The notes beneath the pieces were generated by a model, which saw only the letters and a list, made by a program, of their open reading frames with translations, did no database searches and had not been told where the DNA came from. A program made the position numbers and the translations under genes. DNA of 64,000 nucleotides from Auanema rhodensis (Eukaryota > Nematoda > Chromadorea > Rhabditida > Rhabditidae). The first letter of the stretch is position 1. Every line of letters starts with the position of its first letter. The stretch lies in the NCBI GenBank assembly GCA_964057225.1, contig OZ059896.1, positions 12,198,501 through 12,262,500 on the forward strand, read 5' to 3'. Below, one piece after another: positions 59,611 to 64,000 of this stretch.

Positions 59611-60445
59611 TTAAAAAACATTTAAATTTCAATATTGTGATGCTCAAAAACTGAAACAGTTAAATATTTTGTATTTTCTAAACCATTTCACTCCATCTCT
59701 TTCATTTAATTCCATATTATAAACAATTTTATATTTCTACCACGAATTCATAACTTCATTTTTTAAATTTTTAATCATTAAAAAACATTTAAATTTCAAT
59801 ATTGTGATGCTCAAAAACTGAAACATTTAAATATTTTGTATTTTCTAAACCATTTTACTCCATCGCTTTCATTTAATCCCATATTTTAAACAATTTTATA
59901 TTTCTACCACGAATTCATAACTTCATTTTTTAAATTTTTAATCATTAAAAAACATATAAATTTCAATATTGTGATGCTCAAAAACTGAAACATTTAAATA
60001 TTTTGTATTTTCTAAACCATTTCACTCCATCTCTTTCATTTAATTCCATATTTTAAACAATTTTATATTTCTACCACGAATTCATAACTTCATTTTTTAA
60101 ATTTTTGATCATTAAAAAACATTTAAATTTCAATATTGTGATGCTCAAAAACTGAAACAGTTAAATATTTTGTATTTTCTAAACCATTTCACTCCATCTC
60201 TTTCATTTAATTCCATATTATAAACAATTTTATATTTCTACCACGAATTCATAACTTCATTTTTTAAATTTTTAATCATTAAAAAACATTTAAATTTCAA
60301 TATTGTGATGCTCAAAAACTGAAACATTTAAATATTTTGTATTTTCTAAACCATTTTACTCCATCGCTTTCATTTAATCCCATATTTTAAACAATTTTAT
60401 ATTTCTACCACGAATTCATAACTTCATTTTTTAAATTTTTGATCA

Positions 60446-60585
60446 TTAAAAAACATTTAAATTTCAATATTGTGATGCTCAAAAACTGAAACAGTTGAAT
60501 ATTTTGTATTTTCTAAACCATTTTACTCCATCGCTTTTATATTTCTACCGCTATTTCATAAATTCATTTTTTAAATTTTTAATCA
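60446..60585. repeat. 140-bp short satellite monomer
   Basis: Same deletion junction, in the satellite after copy 2, at the position expected from the duplicated block. Confidence 0.9.
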
Positions 60586-62417
60586 TTAAAAAACATATAA
60601 ATTTCAATATTGTGATGCTCAAAAACTGAAACATTTAAATATTTTGTATTTTCTAAACCATTTCACTCCATCTCTTTCATTTAATTCCATATTTTAAACA
60701 ATTTTATATTTCTACCACGAATTCATAACTTCATTTTTTAAATTTTTGATCATTAAAAAACATTTAAATTTCAATATTGTGATGCTCAAAAACTGAAACA
60801 GTTGAATATTTTGTAATTTCTAAACCATTTTACTCCATCGCTTTTATTTAATTCCATATTTTAAACAATTTTATATTTCTACCGCTATTTCATAATTTCA
60901 TTTTTTAAATTTTTAATCATTAAAAAACATTTAAATTTCAATATTGTGATGCTCAAAAACTGAAACATTTAAATATTTTGTATTTTCTAAACCATTTCAC
61001 TCCATCTCTTTCATTTAATTCCATATTTTAAACAATTTTATATTTCTACCACGAATTCATAACTTCATTTTTTAAATTTTTGATCATTAAAAAACATTTA
61101 AATTTCAATGTTGTGATGCTCAAAAACTGAAACAGTTGAATATTTTGTAATTTCTAAACCATTTTACTCCATCTCTTTCATTTAATTCCATATTTTAAAC
61201 AATTTTATATTTCTACCACGAATTCATAACTTCATTTTTTAAATTTTTAATCATTAAAAAACATTTAAATTTCAATATTGTGATGCTCAAAAACTGAAAC
61301 ATTTAAATATTTTGTATTTTCTAAACCATTTCACTCCATCTCTTTCATTTAATTCCATATTTTAAACAATTTTATATTTCTACCACGAATTCATAACTTC
61401 ATTTTTTAAATTTTTGATCATTAAAAAACATTTAAATTTCAATATTGTGATGCTCAAAAACTGAAACAGTTGAATATTTTGTAATTTCTAAACCATTTTA
61501 CTCCATCGCTTTTATTTAATCTCATATTTTAAACAATTTTATATTTCTACCGCTATTTCATAATTTCATTTTTTAAATTTTTAATCATTAAAAAACATTT
61601 AAATTTCAATATTGTGATGCTCAAAAACTGAAACAGTTGAATATTTTGTATTTTCTAAACCATTTTACTTCATATCTTTCATTTAATTCCATATTTTAAA
61701 CAATTTTATATTTCTACCACGAATTCATAACTTCATTTTTTAAATTTTTAATCATTAAAAAACATTTAAATTTCAATATTGTGATGCTCAAAAACTGAAA
61801 CAGTTGAATATTTTGTATTTTCTAAACCATTTTACTCCATCTATTTTATTTAATCCCACATTTTAAACAATTTTATATTTCTACCGCTGTTTCATAAATT
61901 CATTTTTTAAATTTTTAATCATTAAAAAACATATAAATTTCAATATTGTGATGCTCAAAAACTGAAACATTTAAATATTTTGTATTTTCTAAACCATTTC
62001 ACTCCATCTCTTTCATTTAATTCCATATTTTAAACAATTTTATATTTCTACCACGAATTCATAACTTCATTTTTTAAATTTTTAATCATTAAAAAACATT
62101 TAAATTTCAATATTGTGATGCTCAAAAACTGAAACAGTTGAATATTTTGTAATTTCTAAACCATTTTACTCCATCTCTTTCATTTAATTCCATATTTTAA
62201 ACAATTTTATATTTCTACCGCTGTTTCATAAATTCATTTTTTAAATTTTTAATCATTAAAAAACATATAAATTTCAATATTGTGATGCTCAAAAACTGAA
62301 ACATTTAAATATTTTGTATTTTCTAAACCATTTCACTCCATCTCTTTCATTTAATTCCATATTTTAAACAATTTTATATTTCTACCACGAATTCATAACT
62401 TCATTTTTTAAATTTTT

Positions 62418-62422
62418 GATCA
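62418..62422. other. Paralogous unoccupied insertion site
   Basis: A single GATCA here is preceded by the monomers that precede both elements (ACCGCTGTTTC tail, then a CATATAAATTTC monomer) and followed by those that follow both (CAGTTAAATA with ATTATAAAC, then CATTTAAATA with TTAATCCCAT). It differs from the occupied flanks at only a few bases, for example AAATATTTTG instead of AAATTTTTTG upstream. It shows what the locus looked like before insertion. Confidence 0.8.
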
Positions 62423-62756
62423 TTAAAAAACATTTAAATTTCAATATTGTGATGCTCAAAAACTGAAACAGTTAAATATTTTGTATTTTCTAAACCATTT
62501 CACTCCATCTCTTTCATTTAATTCCATATTATAAACAATTTTATATTTCTACCACGAATTCATAACTTCATTTTTTAAATTTTTAATCATTAAAAAACAT
62601 TTAAATTTCAATATTGTGATGCTCAAAAACTGAAACATTTAAATATTTTGTATTTTCTAAACCATTTTACTCCATCGCTTTTATTTAATCCCATATTTTA
62701 AACAATTTTATATTTCTACCACGAATTCATAACTTCATTTTTTAAATTTTTGATCA

Positions 62757-62896
62757 TTAAAAAACATTTAAATTTCAATATTGTGATGCTCAAAAACTGA
62801 AACAGTTGAATATTTTGTATTTTCTAAACCATTTTACTCCATCGCTTTTATATTTCTACCGCTATTTCATAAATTCATTTTTTAAATTTTTAATCA
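62757..62896. repeat. 140-bp short satellite monomer
   Basis: Same deletion junction, lying two monomers after the unoccupied insertion locus at 62418. The order of monomers here therefore follows the pattern seen downstream of the occupied sites. Confidence 0.9.
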
Positions 62897-64000
62897 TTAA
62901 AAAACATATAAATTTCAATATTGTGATGCTCAAAAACTGAAACATTTAAATATTTTGTATTTTCTAAACCATTTCACTCCATCTCTTTCATTTAATTCCA
63001 TATTTTAAACAATTTTATATTTCTACCACGAATTCATAAATTCATTTTTTAAATTTTTAATCATTAAAAAACATATAAATTTCAATATTGTGATGCTCAA
63101 AAACTGAAACAGTTAAATATTTTGTATTTTCTAAACCATTTCACTCCATCTCTTTCATTTAATTCCATATTATAAACAATTTTATATTTCTACCACGAAT
63201 TCATAACTTCATTTTTTAAATTTTTAATCATTAAAAAACATTTAAATTTCAATATTGTGATGCTCAAAAACTGAAACATTTAAATATTTTGTATTTTCTA
63301 AACCATTTTACTTCATATCTTTCATTTAATTCCATATTTTAAACAATTTTATATTTCTACCACGAATTCATAACTTCATTTTTTAAATTTTTAATCATTA
63401 AAAAACATTTAAATTTCAATATTGTGATGCTCAAAAACTGAAACAGTTGAATATTTTGTAATTTCTAAACCATTTTACTCCATCTCTTTCATTTAATTCC
63501 ATATTTTAAACAATTTTATATTTCTACCGCTGTTTCATAAATTCATTTTTTAAATTTTTAATCATTAAAAAACATATAAATTTCAATATTGTGATGCTCA
63601 AAAACTGAAACATTTGAATATTTTGTATTTTCTAAACCATTTCACTCCATCTCTTTCATTTAATTCCATATTTTAAACAATTTTATATTTCTACCACGAA
63701 TTCATAACTTCATTTTTTAAATTTTTGATCATTAAAAAACATTTAAATTTCAATATTGTGATGCTCAAAAACTGAAACAGTTAAATATTTTGTATTTTCT
63801 AAACCATTTCACTCCATCTCTTTCATTTAATTCCATATTATAAACAATTTTATATTTCTACCACGAATTCATAACTTCATTTTTTAAATTTTTAATCATT
63901 AAAAAACATTTAAATTTCAATATTGTGATGCTCAAAAACTGAAACATTTAAATATTTTGTATTTTCTAAACCATTTTACTCCATCGCTTTTATTTAATCC

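Larger units (their letters stand above)
59611..64000. repeat. Satellite array to the window end
   Basis: About 26.6 monomers of the same family and orientation, two of them 140-bp forms (60446 and 62757). The first kilobase matches the flank after copy 1. The stretch from about 61580 to 62700 has the monomer order that surrounds both insertions, but without an element. The array is cut by the window edge. No gene is seen. Confidence 0.97.

Overview
The window is eukaryotic satellite DNA interrupted by two copies of one long, intact LTR retrotransposon. No host gene, tRNA or rRNA gene, CRISPR array or bacterial-style operon was found. The retrotransposon is a BEL/Pao element with an envelope-like module whose fusion-loop region resembles phlebovirus Gc glycoproteins. 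Elements of that design are best known from nematodes (the Tas and Cer7 type), so a nematode host is the most likely reading. That is inference from family knowledge; the satellite itself does not identify the host.

Layout. (1) 1-37187: head-to-tail satellite with a 167-bp monomer, about 20 % GC in the first monomer counted. The length equals 223 monomers, two of them carrying the same 27-bp deletion. Higher-order structure is clear: an 8,323-bp tandem duplication (1-~7250 and 8324-~15573), 7-monomer units (1,169 bp) nested inside it, 13- and 18-monomer spacings around 13.9-19.1 kb, and a 14-monomer unit (2,338 bp) with shortened derivatives from about 21 to 36 kb. (2) 37188-46487: BEL/Pao copy 1, 9,300 bp, with 533-bp LTRs and a 5-bp target-site duplication GATCA. 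(3) 46493-50305: 23 satellite monomers. (4) 50306-59605: copy 2, same length, same LTRs, same target-site duplication. (5) 59611-64000: satellite to the window end, containing an unoccupied version of the insertion locus at 62418-62422.

Each element has one uninterrupted 2,749-codon ORF. In order it holds a Gag-like region with zinc knuckles, an aspartic protease, reverse transcriptase plus RNase H, an integrase with its C-terminal domain, a two-part envelope-like glycoprotein, and a final 240-residue coiled-coil segment not recognised. Translation appears to begin inside the 5' LTR: the first ATG after the predicted transcription start lies 40 bases before the LTR end, and a second in-frame ATG straddles the LTR/primer-binding-site junction.

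The LTRs of each copy look identical and the two ORFs encode the same protein, so the insertion is very young. The two insertions share the target site and roughly 0.8 kb upstream and 1.0 kb downstream of near-identical satellite. This points to duplication of a 13,118-bp block containing the element, although the flanks differ at a few places where the 9.3-kb element does not.
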